Assembly: GCA_016281495.1 (NCBI GenBank)
Contig: JAEEIU010000003.1
Coordinates: 31,014 to 95,013 of the forward strand
DNA: 64,000 nt
Origin: Treponema sp.
Lineage (GTDB): Bacteria; Spirochaetota; Spirochaetia; Treponematales; Treponemataceae
Direction: 5' to 3'
A program made the translations under genes and the position numbers. The notes below the pieces were generated by a model that worked only from the letters and a program-made list of their open reading frames with translations, made no database searches and had not been told where the DNA came from. Positions 42,531-52,562 of this stretch are shown here, one piece after another. The number at the start of each line of letters is the position of its first letter. The stretch's first letter is position 1.

Positions 42531-45500
42531 TTACTCCGACACATTGAAAATGATTTTCGGCCTAACGGATCTGTCCTTTTGTGAAATTGTATCTGACAAC
42601 AAAACCCAACGAGTTGTATCGCTTTTTTCACTTTTTAAATCACAAAGACTTTTTGTGCATTCGCCTGCAATACCGCTGTCGTCCGGATCATCTTTTGCAC
42701 TTCCAACGTTTCTTCTTAGGCTGGACACAGAAACTGTAAAATCATCTTTAGGTGAATTGCATGTTATAGTAAAGCTGGGATCACCACTGTCCCCCAATTC
42801 TTGCCATGTGTTTTGATTTACATTATCGCGGTTTGAACCGAGATAGGAAAATGCGACATGTCCATTAACTTTGATTGTGCCCTTCATATCAAATTTATCC
42901 TTTTTAAATCCAGAAAGATATACATAAAGCATTCCGGTTCCACTATTATTGTTGTTATAACTTAGTTTAATCGGCTTAATAATTCCCTTGACATATTTGG
43001 TTGTCGTAAGGCTTTCACAGTGCTCCCTTGACTGTATGATTACCAGCTTTATCGTGGTGTCATATCCCAAACCAAAGCCAGTGGTTGGATTAGACATGGT
43101 AGTTCCTGTTTCAGAGTCTTTGTGCACTTCAACGGTGTTTCCTGTGTTGCCAAGTTTGATGTAGCACTTTAGAGAATCATAGTTAAGATAGCTGAATTGC
43201 CAAACTTGAGGATCAGTATTGCTATCTCCGTTACCGCTTTTATAGGTGCCATTTGTACTCTTTATTTCAGGAGTAGTAAGAGTACCCTTTACGTAAATGT
43301 CCTTTGTATAGTATTGTGGGCTATAGCCGTCTTTTGTTATCGTGAACTTAAGTTTATGCGGTCCCAGGGCCAGGGTTCCTTCGCTGTCTATTCCTACCGG
43401 AGTGCCGCTGACACAATCTTCGACATTAATAGATGCACCTTCTTCCTGAGGTGTAAATCTATACCACAATTCTCCTGTACCGTCGGGATTCAAATCGATT
43501 TTGTATACCGAATAAGAATAAGAATTATAATTGATTGTTCCAGATGGAGAAACCGTAGAACCGTCGTAAGCGATGATTTCATTCGGTGCCTGAAGTTCGT
43601 GCACGACCCTGACTTTCTTTGTAAACGTATGGCTGTTGTAAAGCGGATTGCTCACGGTTCCTGAAATGTTGTGGTTACCAAGCCCCAGTGTTAGCGTAAC
43701 GGAGTTGGATGAACTGCTGTTGAAGTTTGAAGAACTTGACGAGCCTGTATCCGGCGTATAGGCATCCTTTCCCGTGATAGTACATCCTGATGGATTGGCT
43801 GACATTATTGTAAAGGCAGCGCTTGTGGATGTCGCTGGGATTTCAATAATATCGTAGCCATCGCAAGTTTTTCCGTTCAGATAGCTGCATGTGTAGGCAG
43901 GATCCTTTAATTTTTCCACGACCTTTACTTTTGTAGAGAAGGTTGCCTCATTCTGGAAGGCACAGCTTGCGGTAACTGTTATGTCATAGTCTCCAATGGA
44001 AAGGCTTCCTGTATTGTTCTTTGCCCATCCGCCCATTTTCGTGCTGACGGTTACGTTGATGTCGTCTGATGAAGATGTGTACGAAACGGTGCCTGATGAA
44101 CCTGAAACTTCTATATAATAGTATCCGCTGGAATCCTTTCCCTTGCCGTTGTATGTCGGATTGAATGTGATTTTTGGTGTCTTGAGTTTTGCGACAACCG
44201 CCACAAACTTTGTCGTGGTTTGATCCACATAGCCTTCTTTCTTTACCGTTGCGACAATCTTGTATTGCTTTGGACTTCCCGGAGTTCCTGCGTCCAGTTC
44301 GTTGTTGCTTGGTGTTATTTCGCTATTGGTCAGCATGTCTGTAACAACTGTTGTAACGCTTGTTCCGCTGCGGTTATCCTTGTTGGTGACCGTGTAACTT
44401 GCCTTGCTGCTGGAACTGGCTACCTCGATGTATTCATAACCGCTGGCATCCTTTTTGTCGTTGAGGTTGGTACATGTGATTTCCGGTTTTGTAAGCTTTG
44501 AGTCAACCTTTATATTTCTTGTGAACTCACGTGGAATCATGTAATCCTTGCTGACCGTCACTGTAAACGTATGTTCTCCAACCGAAAGATCTTCGTTGTA
44601 TTGTGTTGCGGCAGAAGATGCATTTCCAGTGTCGAGTTTTACCGAAACCTTTGCACTGCTGTCCGCGGTGGAAGCCTTTATCGTACAGCTTGCCTTTGCC
44701 GTAGAAGATGAAACCTCAAGATATTCATAGCCGCCAACTTTCTTTCCGTTTAACTCAGGATTGAATGTGTATTCCGGTTCCTGGAGTTTCTTTGCAATCA
44801 TTATCTTTCGGGTGGTTGTAACTGGCTGGCAGTATTGTTTGTGGATTACCGCCGTGAGGATGTGGCCGTTGACGTTGAGAGCACCTGCTTGAGAATCATC
44901 GGTTTCGCTGAATGGAGTACCGTCAATTGTTCCGGAAACTGTGGTTCCATCTTCCGTGGGAGAGATTGTGTAAGCCGATGTGGAGCTTGCGGTCTCTACT
45001 TCTATGTACTCATATCCGTTTGAATCGGTATTGCCGTTGAATTCTTCAAAAGTGAAGGTGGCTGGTTCCGGTGTCTTTACAATCCTGATTTTCCTTTTAA
45101 TACTTATAGCTCTGCAGCCATCCTTGCTTGATGTCACAACTATTGTATGCTGATCTATTCCGCTGACCTTAAAGTTTTCTTCTGTAACTTCCACGTCATC
45201 AACTTTAACGGTAAGTGTTTCATCTGGATTTGCAGGAGATGCTGTAAACGAGATATAATCGCCATCGGATGCCACTTCAATACATTCAAACTGATCTTCA
45301 TCCTCTAGTCCGTTAAACTCATTCAAAACAGTAAGCCTTGGTTCAATAAGCTGATGAACGCCCGGACCAAGAGGTGTTGCCAAAACTTCTGAATTTAACC
45401 CATGCGGTCCCAAAACCTGAACTGTATATTCATAGTAAAGGCCTGGTACCTGTTCGTCAAAATAATATTCAAAAGTTTTTGCTGAAACAGGATCCTTGTC

Positions 45501-46235
45501 GTCAGAAAGAGAAACTATTGTACTTCCTATGTATGTAAGCGAATTATTATCTTCATCGCGTTGCCAGCATTTTATCTCGTACTTTGATCCCTTGTTTCTA
45601 TTTTTATCTTGCCTCGGGATTTTGAATGTAAGGTAATGCATCCCTGAATCTATGGTTTTCCTTAAAGGAGCATCAACATTCATGACATTATCCGGCGGTG
45701 TGTTCTGTATAAAAGTGGTCTCGTAAAAAATCTCCGGGTTTGCCTTTCTCAAGTCATTTTCGGGAACATTCCTACGGTTATCCGGCCATAGGCAGCCTTT
45801 TAATGTTATGACCTCTCCTTCATGTGAATCATCAAGTTTTGCCGTGATTTTTATAAGGGAAGGGTCAATTACCTGTTCAGAATAACCGTCAATTGGGTCA
45901 CCTTCTTCTGGCGTCAGGCTAAAACCCGTTACAGTAACAGCATTACCCCCCACAGTCCTCTGGAACAGCTTTAACTGCTTTGGGTTTATGCACACCAGGT
46001 CAATTTCTATAGCTTGATTCTTCCCGTCAGCATCCTCAATAACGGCAACATTGGGAACTCCGTCTATCTCTACATTCTGGGTAAGATATTTTACCTCTGC
46101 AACCTGGCATGTAGACGACCAGTATTCAAGATAGTCCTTTACAGGCTCATCCATTGTAGGTTTGAATAAATCGTTGCAGGAAGAGAATGAAAGTAAAATC
46201 AAGAAAATCGAAGCAGTCCAAAAACTTCTCTTCAT
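42531..46235 (-). CDS. Giant modular lipoprotein, paralogue 2 (six modules)
   Basis: Lipoprotein of 1234 residues (lipobox LSFSSC, Cys about 20). The N-terminal domain is nearly the same as in paralogue 1 (PTMDEPVKDYLEYWSSTCQV). Six repeated modules can be counted by their openings, for example FNGLEDEDQFECIEV, FNGNTDSNGYEYIEV, LNGKKVGGYEYLEV and YNGKGKDSSGYYYIEV. They are followed by a C-terminal domain shared by all three proteins. AAGGAG lies before the ATG. It follows paralogue 1 by 26 bases. Its function is unknown; repeated beta-sandwich units on a lipid anchor suggest a surface structure. Confidence 0.75.
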   Translation of the reverse strand: MKRSFWTASIFLILLSFSSCNDLFKPTMDEPVKDYLEYWSSTCQVAEVKYLTQNVEIDGVPNVAVIEDADGKNQAIEIDLVCINPKQLKLFQRTVGGNAVTVTGFSLTPEEGDPIDGYSEQVIDPSLIKITAKLDDSHEGEVITLKGCLWPDNRRNVPENDLRKANPEIFYETTFIQNTPPDNVMNVDAPLRKTIDSGMHYLTFKIPRQDKNRNKGSKYEIKCWQRDEDNNSLTYIGSTIVSLSDDKDPVSAKTFEYYFDEQVPGLYYEYTVQVLGPHGLNSEVLATPLGPGVHQLIEPRLTVLNEFNGLEDEDQFECIEVASDGDYISFTASPANPDETLTVKVDDVEVTEENFKVSGIDQHTIVVTSSKDGCRAISIKRKIRIVKTPEPATFTFEEFNGNTDSNGYEYIEVETASSTSAYTISPTEDGTTVSGTIDGTPFSETDDSQAGALNVNGHILTAVIHKQYCQPVTTTRKIMIAKKLQEPEYTFNPELNGKKVGGYEYLEVSSSTAKASCTIKASTADSSAKVSVKLDTGNASSAATQYNEDLSVGEHTFTVTVSKDYMIPREFTRNIKVDSKLTKPEITCTNLNDKKDASGYEYIEVASSSSKASYTVTNKDNRSGTSVTTVVTDMLTNSEITPSNNELDAGTPGSPKQYKIVATVKKEGYVDQTTTKFVAVVAKLKTPKITFNPTYNGKGKDSSGYYYIEVSGSSGTVSYTSSSDDINVTVSTKMGGWAKNNTGSLSIGDYDITVTASCAFQNEATFSTKVKVVEKLKDPAYTCSYLNGKTCDGYDIIEIPATSTSAAFTIMSANPSGCTITGKDAYTPDTGSSSSSNFNSSSSNSVTLTLGLGNHNISGTVSNPLYNSHTFTKKVRVVHELQAPNEIIAYDGSTVSPSGTINYNSYSYSVYKIDLNPDGTGELWYRFTPQEEGASINVEDCVSGTPVGIDSEGTLALGPHKLKFTITKDGYSPQYYTKDIYVKGTLTTPEIKSTNGTYKSGNGDSNTDPQVWQFSYLNYDSLKCYIKLGNTGNTVEVHKDSETGTTMSNPTTGFGLGYDTTIKLVIIQSREHCESLTTTKYVKGIIKPIKLSYNNNNSGTGMLYVYLSGFKKDKFDMKGTIKVNGHVAFSYLGSNRDNVNQNTWQELGDSGDPSFTITCNSPKDDFTVSVSSLRRNVGSAKDDPDDSGIAGECTKSLCDLKSEKSDTTRWVLLSDTISQKDRSVRPKIIFNVSE

Positions 46236-46261
46236 TTTTTATGTTTTCTCCTTATAAAAAA

Positions 46262-49075
46262 CTATTCGTAAAAAGTCAAATCTATTCTAAGCCAAACCTG
46301 ATTACCACCAGAAGATGGTATTATTTCAAAGGTATATGGGCTGGACAAGGTCTTGAGGGTACTTAACGAGATTGATCCGCTGGGATTTGTACACCAGTCT
46401 TTATTTGTTACATCCTTTTCATATATTCCAGTTGATCTGTAACAGATGTAATCTGTTTTATCCTCAAGCTTGAACGTCTTGCTTGTACTGTTAAAAGGAT
46501 CCCAGTCATATTGCTTGAATTCCGCTTCATCAAATGTGCGAATGTCTTGATAGCTGCCGTTTTTACCTAACTGGACTGTCCCGCACATCTCATTTGTACT
46601 ACCTGCATCTCCAAACCTACAGTTCATGGAAGCTTGACCGCTTACAACCGTTACAGGCTTTATTTTTACCGTGAATGTCCTGTTTTCTTGTGGTGATGGC
46701 TTACAGTATTGCCTTGTCTGGTTAACAAATACCTTATAATTGGTATAACTGGTATCCAGATTATTGGCATAGTCATTAGTTCCTTCATAAGAATCTTTGT
46801 TAGTATTTCCCAACCACAGATTAACACTTATTGTGTTACCTGAATTTCCTGGAACTACTTTGAAAGGCATTGTGTCGTATGTAAAATAGCTGAACTTTAA
46901 ATCTTGCGCTGAATCGCTTTGTGGAATGGTTGTCCATACTGCTGTACTTCCTGATTTGGTAGCGGAATACTTTATGGTAACTGGCTCCAAGATTCCCTGG
47001 ACATAAACCAATTCCTCATATTCCTGAGTTTGATAGCCATCTCTAGAAACTAAAAGCCTAAGTCTGTGGTAACCAAGGGCAAGAGTACCTTCCGGAGAAT
47101 CCAAGCTTTCATCGTCATGGCTTTGATCTTCTATGGTGAGGCTTTCTCCAGTTCCCAAAGAGGCAACATAGTACATTGTTTCTCCATAGTCCTTGAGTTC
47201 TATGCCGTATGTATTGTCTGCGTATGCCTGACGAATCATTTCTGACGTATCCGCATTATCATCTTTAGATGCTAAAACTGTGTGACCTGAGTTCTTGTAA
47301 TATGTAAATGCAGGTTTCTGCAGTTTCCGAACCATTTTGACATATTTGTAGAATGTCTGGTCGTTTTGATATGCCTTTTTAACTGTAATAGTCAGCGTAT
47401 AGTCTCTTGAGCTGGCCGCACTAAGGCTTGCCAGATTGTTAGTATATGTATAGGTATTTACTGTGGTTGTCGAATTGTCAAAACTGTTCTTTACAACCAT
47501 CGTGCATCCGCTTGCCGCAGTAATTTTATAGGTAACAGCAGTTGTTCCGTCGGGAACTTCTATCCATTCATAATTTCCTGATTTAGTGCCAGTCAGATTT
47601 TGAGAGAACCAGTATGAAGGTTCCTGGAGTTTTTGTACTATCTTTACCTTTGTTGTAAAAGTTACGTCTTTGCAATACTGTTTGTGTATTACACCGGTCA
47701 ATGTATGAGAATTAATACCGAGCTGACCTGTTTTTTGTTCTGTCGTTTCATCAAATGCTGTATTATCAATCATTCCAGAAACTGTTGTTCCTTCTTCTTT
47801 TGGCTTGATTGAATAACTTACCTTGTCTGAAGCATTGTTGACTTCTATGTACCAATAATCATCTGTATCCTGTCCCTTTCCGTTAAATGAAGTTCCAAAA
47901 TCAATGGAAGCTGCTGAAGGGCTCTTTACAATCCTGATTCTCTGTTTGGTACTAACGGATCTGCTTCCGTCCTTGCTTGAGGTAACTTCTATTATATGCG
48001 TACCTATTCCGCTGACACTATAGTTTCCGTCTGTTATCTTGTTGTCGTCAATTGTAACGGTAAGAGTTTCGTCTGCATTGGCTGTTGAGGCTGTAAATGT
48101 AACTGCATCAGTATCGGATGCCACCTCTATACACTTAAAGTGATCTTCATCCTCAAGTCCGTTAAACTCGTTCACAATAGTAAGCTCAGGAGCCATAAGC
48201 TGATGAACGCCCGGTCCTTTTGGTGTTGCCATAACTTCTGAGTTTAATCCGCGTGGTCCTAAAACCTGGACCGTGTATTCATAGTAGAGGTTTTCTACCT
48301 GTCCGTCAAAATAATATTCAAAAATACCTGTAGTGGATGGGTCTTTGTCATCGGAGATGGAAAGTATTTTGCTTCCTTGATATGTAAGTGAATCATCTTC
48401 TGCATTACGTTCCCAGTATTTTACTTCGTATTTTGAGCCCTTGTTCCTGTTTTTTGCCGTGTCCATCATAAAGCTAAGGTAATGCATGCCTGTGCTCTTA
48501 AATGTTTTTGTCTCTGGTGTAATGACATTCCAGACATTGTCCGGCGGTGTATTCTGTACAAAAGAAGTTTCATAAAATAGTTCCGGGTTAGCCAGTTTTA
48601 AATCGTCTATTCCTATTTCTGCATTAGTACGATTTTCCGGCCATAAACATCCTGATAAGGTTACTGTCTTTCCCTCGTTGTCATCTTTAAGTATTCCCTT
48701 GATTTTTATAAGGGAGGTATCAACCGGAACTTCAGCATAACCAGAAAGATTATCAGAGCTTCCCTCATACTTTAGGCTAAAACCATTTACAGGATTACCA
48801 CTTTCTTTCCTCTGGAGCAAGGATAATTCCTTGGGGTTTATGCAAATCAGGTTGAGTTCTATCGGTTTATCATCAATAACAGCGACATTGGGAACTCCGT
48901 CAATTTCCACGCACGGGGTAACATACCTTACCTCGGCTACCTGACACGTGGACGACCAGTATTCAAGATAGTCCTTTACCGGTTCATCCATTGTAGGCTT
49001 TAATAAATCATTACATGAAGAGAACAAAAATACAAATACAAAAATCAAACCTTTCCAAAAAGCTTTCTTCATCAT
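46262..49075 (-). CDS. Giant modular lipoprotein, paralogue 1 (three modules)
   Basis: Lipoprotein of about 937 residues with lipobox FLFSSC. It shares the N-terminal and C-terminal domains of the next two genes but has only three of the repeated modules (openings FNGLEDEDHFKCIEV, FNGKGQDTDDYWYIEV, LTGTKSGNYEWIEV). The shorter length is explained by about three fewer modules. Start: the ATGATG pair at 49075/49072, six bases after AAGGAG; an ATG further upstream lies inside the barrel gene. The barrel protein's stop is ten bases away, so the two genes are in one operon. Confidence 0.75.
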   Translation of the reverse strand: MMKKAFWKGLIFVFVFLFSSCNDLLKPTMDEPVKDYLEYWSSTCQVAEVRYVTPCVEIDGVPNVAVIDDKPIELNLICINPKELSLLQRKESGNPVNGFSLKYEGSSDNLSGYAEVPVDTSLIKIKGILKDDNEGKTVTLSGCLWPENRTNAEIGIDDLKLANPELFYETSFVQNTPPDNVWNVITPETKTFKSTGMHYLSFMMDTAKNRNKGSKYEVKYWERNAEDDSLTYQGSKILSISDDKDPSTTGIFEYYFDGQVENLYYEYTVQVLGPRGLNSEVMATPKGPGVHQLMAPELTIVNEFNGLEDEDHFKCIEVASDTDAVTFTASTANADETLTVTIDDNKITDGNYSVSGIGTHIIEVTSSKDGSRSVSTKQRIRIVKSPSAASIDFGTSFNGKGQDTDDYWYIEVNNASDKVSYSIKPKEEGTTVSGMIDNTAFDETTEQKTGQLGINSHTLTGVIHKQYCKDVTFTTKVKIVQKLQEPSYWFSQNLTGTKSGNYEWIEVPDGTTAVTYKITAASGCTMVVKNSFDNSTTTVNTYTYTNNLASLSAASSRDYTLTITVKKAYQNDQTFYKYVKMVRKLQKPAFTYYKNSGHTVLASKDDNADTSEMIRQAYADNTYGIELKDYGETMYYVASLGTGESLTIEDQSHDDESLDSPEGTLALGYHRLRLLVSRDGYQTQEYEELVYVQGILEPVTIKYSATKSGSTAVWTTIPQSDSAQDLKFSYFTYDTMPFKVVPGNSGNTISVNLWLGNTNKDSYEGTNDYANNLDTSYTNYKVFVNQTRQYCKPSPQENRTFTVKIKPVTVVSGQASMNCRFGDAGSTNEMCGTVQLGKNGSYQDIRTFDEAEFKQYDWDPFNSTSKTFKLEDKTDYICYRSTGIYEKDVTNKDWCTNPSGSISLSTLKTLSSPYTFEIIPSSGGNQVWLRIDLTFYE

Positions 49076-49085
49076 TGCATTCTCC

Positions 49086-50462
49086 TTAGAACTGCCATCC
49101 CACACCAAGAGAAGGCTGGATTATTCCCAAGTTCATGTCTTTGTTCAACGTAATGACATAATCAGCCCCAACTTCCACAAACAAACGCTTGTTTATATAT
49201 ATCTGAGCCGCTGCTCCCGCTTCTGCAGAAAAGCTTACCGTATTCAACGGATCAGAGTTTATGTTATATGGATAATGGAACACATAGTTGTGGAAATAGG
49301 ACATTCCCGCACCTCCATGCAGTTCCAATGTTACACGACGGCGTAAAACCGGTTTCTGGAAAATGAAAAGTCCGTGTGCCTGAATCAAATTACCGTCGAT
49401 TGTATAACTGACCAGATCTCCCTTTGACCTTGAATATGCAGTACGCAATCCAAAGCCCAGATACCCCCAGTGGAATTTGAGCGGAATCACAGACACCCTT
49501 AACTGAGCGCTTACAGGCATTAACCTTGTTTCAAAATAATGGTTGATTGTAAGGTCATGCAGAATGACGGGGAACATGTAACCGCCTTCAACATCAATAT
49601 CAAGCCATTTCTTGAATTTTACGACCAGCTGACTTGAGCTGTCTTCCTCGGAATGAAGCCCTGATGCATCCTGAGCAAACAGGTGGTATTCACCCACAGG
49701 AAGCCTGTTCATGTTAAACTGAAGCTTTATCTTCCTGTTGCGGTCATCATCATGTGAGACAATCTTTTCCGGCCAAATCGTTCGGTTATCGTTCTTGAGG
49801 TAATAATCGGTAAAAGCCACAGCCGCACGTTCTTCATCGCTCATAAAAAGGTTGCGTCCCTCAACTTCTATTATGCCGTCATTATCCAGATCATCAAGAT
49901 AAATCGTACTCCTCATGTAAAGCGGATAGTTTACGTTCCTTACCTCGGGCCTGTATGCTTTACGGATTACAAATTCATCTGTACTTGTAAGGTCCTCTTC
50001 AAGACCGCCCAAAATATTGTAGACTTTTATTGTTGAACGGTACTGACCGGGTGGAAGAAGCGGGTCAATGTAAATAAGGCAGGTTTCGTTTTCCTCTTCC
50101 GTTGTCTCATGAACGAAAACCGTTTCCGTCCTGCCGTCATCGCCAATCTGATCAATTTCAATCCTGTATTTAAGTACATCCCCCGCACTTGTCCAGGAGA
50201 AAGGCTGGCTGATTTTATTTGTAAGGGCAATCTCGCTCTGAGTCAAATCAAACATGTCATCAAGGGTGGTTTCAGAATCAAGCTCACCATCAAAAAGGAA
50301 ATCGGATGCGTCTTGCGCAAAGGCGGGTTTAGGACAAAGTAGAAAAATAGAAAATGCAAGCACCAAGAAGAAAATCTTACTGAAAAAGAAGCCCTTCCTG
50401 TATGCATGCCCTGGGCAAAGAGAAACAATTCTATACATTTCCTGTTGCCAACTTTCCTTCAT
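49086..50462 (-). CDS. Outer-membrane barrel-like protein of the lipoprotein operon
   Basis: Protein of 458 residues with a long N-terminal signal ending CPKPAFA-QD. Residues about 45-290 form two or three beta-rich, Ig-like units (FSWTSAGDVLKYRIEID; PVGEYHLFAQDASG). The last 170 residues look like an outer-membrane beta-barrel: alternating strands such as LRVSVIPLKFHWGYLGFGLRTA, and a terminal LGVGWQF ending in phenylalanine, the usual barrel-assembly signal. It is the first gene of the operon. It could anchor or export the three lipoproteins. ATG 50462 is nine bases after a TGtGATAAT box and has no ribosome site; ATG 50438 is an alternative. Confidence 0.7.
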   Translation of the reverse strand: MKESWQQEMYRIVSLCPGHAYRKGFFFSKIFFLVLAFSIFLLCPKPAFAQDASDFLFDGELDSETTLDDMFDLTQSEIALTNKISQPFSWTSAGDVLKYRIEIDQIGDDGRTETVFVHETTEEENETCLIYIDPLLPPGQYRSTIKVYNILGGLEEDLTSTDEFVIRKAYRPEVRNVNYPLYMRSTIYLDDLDNDGIIEVEGRNLFMSDEERAAVAFTDYYLKNDNRTIWPEKIVSHDDDRNRKIKLQFNMNRLPVGEYHLFAQDASGLHSEEDSSSQLVVKFKKWLDIDVEGGYMFPVILHDLTINHYFETRLMPVSAQLRVSVIPLKFHWGYLGFGLRTAYSRSKGDLVSYTIDGNLIQAHGLFIFQKPVLRRRVTLELHGGAGMSYFHNYVFHYPYNINSDPLNTVSFSAEAGAAAQIYINKRLFVEVGADYVITLNKDMNLGIIQPSLGVGWQF

Positions 50463-50471
50463 AGCTTAAAT

Positions 50472-50513
50472 ATTATCACATTTTTCTCAATTATTCCCTA
50501 CCCAAAAGGGTAG
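50472..50513 (-). promoter_or_regulatory. Lipoprotein operon promoter with CTACCC-aaaa-GGGTAG operator
   Basis: On the minus strand, TGtGATAAT (-10 at 50477-50472) has a 17-bp spacer to a poor -35 (TAGGGA, 50500-50495). A perfect palindrome CTACCC-N4-GGGTAG (50498-50513) overlaps and abuts that -35. This is the place for an activator, most simply the LuxR-type protein encoded 71 bases further upstream. Confidence 0.55.
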
Positions 50514-50583
50514 TTTTTATAGAGAATTTCGAGAAAATCATAAAAAAAGAGTTTTTTTTAACGAATTTTAGATAAAATCAAGC

Positions 50584-52008
50584 CTATATCACACCCAGGA
50601 CCTTTGCGTTCCAGACTGCCTGATTCGCACTTTTTGCCCCAAGTTTGGCATATATATTCTTGATGTGGTATTTTACTGTGTTTACGCTTATAAAGAAATA
50701 TTCGGCAATTTCTTCCTTGGACTTTCCATGTTCCATCAGGGTAAGTACATCCAGTTCCATCTGGGTAAAGCTTTCCCCTTCCTCCAGGGGTATCTTCATG
50801 TACAGGGGATGATGGATTGCCATGTCACGTGTCATTTCAACCAGCTTCATGAGGAAAGGCGTCTCTTCCCTCTGCTTTATGTAGGGAATCAAAAGCCTCA
50901 GCATGGGTTCAGCCTCGTCGGCAACAAGACGCAGATAATCATGCCTCCGGGCGATCTTAAGTGCCCTGTCCAAAGCCTCAAATGCCTCATTTTCCTTTTT
51001 GGCAGAGTACAGGCTCATGGCAAGAAGCAAATCCAGCTCGCACAAGTCCATATGCCTTCTTCCTGCGATGACAAGGGGCCTAAGGCGTTCAACAAGGGCA
51101 ATTACGGCCGCATATTTTCTGGTTGCAATGTAGCACCTCATTTTTATCATGTAGCGGTAAAGGTCCAGCATGTTAAAATCCGCAAATTCATCCGGGGCGC
51201 CTTTCTTCAACCACTCGCTGACCTGCCCCATCTTTCCCTCATAAAGGAAAAAGAGGACTTCCATGGCATCGATATTGTAGCTGAATTCTACCCTTCCTGT
51301 CTCTCCCGTAAGCTTCCTTATGTCCTGAACAAAGCTTTCTGATTTGACCGTCTTACCGTTTGCAAGAAGAATCTTTGCCTGAAGGTATAATGCCGCAAAA
51401 GTAATCCTCTGTTCTCCCTGAGCGTTGAATTTCTTAAGTGAAGTTCCAACAAGCATCTCCGCGTCAACCAGGCGGTTTATCTGATAGTAGTATTCAGCAA
51501 GGCACAGATTGTAGATATGCGGACACAGGGATTCATCGTACATGTATTTGATGTACCCCAGGAACTGCTCACGGTGCTTGGGGAGAAGAACCCCTATTCT
51601 GGAAAAATCATTAAAGCCGTTAAGAAGGAAAGGACGGCCTGCAGTAAGCATTACGGTAATAAGCGGCTGTGAAAGGTTTTTCAGGGTATTCAACTGGTCA
51701 ACGAACTGCCTGAAAGTTATTTCCGGGTGAACTACCGTAAGACCGATTTTCAGGAATTTCAGGATGATGGTCTTTTCTGAGTTACCCTCTGGGATTGAAT
51801 TGATTACATTCCATGCTTCCTTAAGGTCTCCGTCCATAATGCGGTTCAACGCAATTCCGGAAAAACAAAGCCAGCTCTCCGTACTCACGATTTCGTCATA
51901 TGTCAGGGCATAAAACAATTCACGGTCATTGTGGAGGTCGATAAGAAAATATGTGCTGGAGATACCGTACATCTTTTGATTCAGCTCTGGGGCGGATTTC
52001 TTTTCCAT
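50584..52008 (-). CDS. LuxR-type (MalT-like helical) transcriptional regulator
   Basis: Regulator of about 474 residues. Most of the protein is helical repeats of TPR style (about 50-390), like the sensor part of MalT/LAL regulators but without the N-terminal ATPase. The C-terminal 60 residues are a LuxR HTH: FTQMELDVLTLMEHGKSKEEIA, then FFISVNTVKYHIKNIYAKLGA. I start it at ATG 52008, seven bases after TGaTATAAT, with no ribosome site; an in-frame ATG at 52047 precedes this -10 box. It lies just upstream of the lipoprotein operon on the same strand and probably activates it through the palindrome at 50498. Confidence 0.8.
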   Translation of the reverse strand: MEKKSAPELNQKMYGISSTYFLIDLHNDRELFYALTYDEIVSTESWLCFSGIALNRIMDGDLKEAWNVINSIPEGNSEKTIILKFLKIGLTVVHPEITFRQFVDQLNTLKNLSQPLITVMLTAGRPFLLNGFNDFSRIGVLLPKHREQFLGYIKYMYDESLCPHIYNLCLAEYYYQINRLVDAEMLVGTSLKKFNAQGEQRITFAALYLQAKILLANGKTVKSESFVQDIRKLTGETGRVEFSYNIDAMEVLFFLYEGKMGQVSEWLKKGAPDEFADFNMLDLYRYMIKMRCYIATRKYAAVIALVERLRPLVIAGRRHMDLCELDLLLAMSLYSAKKENEAFEALDRALKIARRHDYLRLVADEAEPMLRLLIPYIKQREETPFLMKLVEMTRDMAIHHPLYMKIPLEEGESFTQMELDVLTLMEHGKSKEEIAEYFFISVNTVKYHIKNIYAKLGAKSANQAVWNAKVLGVI

Positions 52009-52015
52009 AATGTAC

Positions 52016-52021
52016 ATTATA
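52016..52021 (-). promoter_or_regulatory. Extended -10 of the LuxR-type gene (probable leaderless mRNA)
   Basis: Minus-strand TGaTATAAT ends seven bases before ATG 52008; the -35 position is weak (TGGTTA). Confidence 0.45.
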
Positions 52022-52134
52022 TCATGACATTTCCAATCTAACCACAAAAAAATGGTAGAAATAAGAAGAAAAAAACATTGCGTGTATGCGGAACTTATAG
52101 TATCATTAAGGTATATTAATAAAGAGGTATGCTT

Positions 52135-52524
52135 ATGAACAGTATTGTAACGGCATTAAAGAATGTCGGTGTGTTTTTTATTGCAACAATTGACGGAGAA
52201 CAAAGCCGTGTGCGTCCGTTTGGTGCGGTAGAAGAAATTGATGGAAAAATCTGCCTGATAACTTCAAATCAAAAAGATGTATTCAAGCAGATTATGGCCC
52301 ACCCCTGCGTTGAAATGTCCGGAATGAACAAGGATGGCTCATGGATTCGTGTAAGCGGCCGCCTTGTACCAGTTACCAATGACAAGCTGACAGCCACTTT
52401 CCTTGATCTTGAACCACAACTCAAGGGCATGTATGCACCAGGTGACGGCAAAGTGGAAATCCTGGAACTTACGGAAGCAAAAGGTATGCTTTACACTTTC
52501 GGCGGGGCACCCCAGGCTCTGTAA
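52135..52524 (+). CDS. Pyridoxamine 5'-phosphate oxidase-family flavin-binding protein
   Basis: A 129-residue split-barrel protein. The pattern FFIATIDGEQSRVRPFGAVEEIDGKICLITSN, then HPCVEMSGMNKDGSWIRVSGRLV, is typical of small PPOX-like proteins, which usually bind FMN or another cofactor; most have no proven substrate. The start is the ATG at 52135, seven bases after GAGG (an ATG at 52129 is too close). It is divergent from the LuxR-type gene and convergent with the aldo-keto reductase. Confidence 0.85.
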   Translation: MNSIVTALKNVGVFFIATIDGEQSRVRPFGAVEEIDGKICLITSNQKDVFKQIMAHPCVEMSGMNKDGSWIRVSGRLVPVTNDKLTATFLDLEPQLKGMYAPGDGKVEILELTEAKGMLYTFGGAPQAL

Positions 52525-52562
52525 TACCCCACCATGCAAAAGGAGACTTCCAGAAAGTAAAC

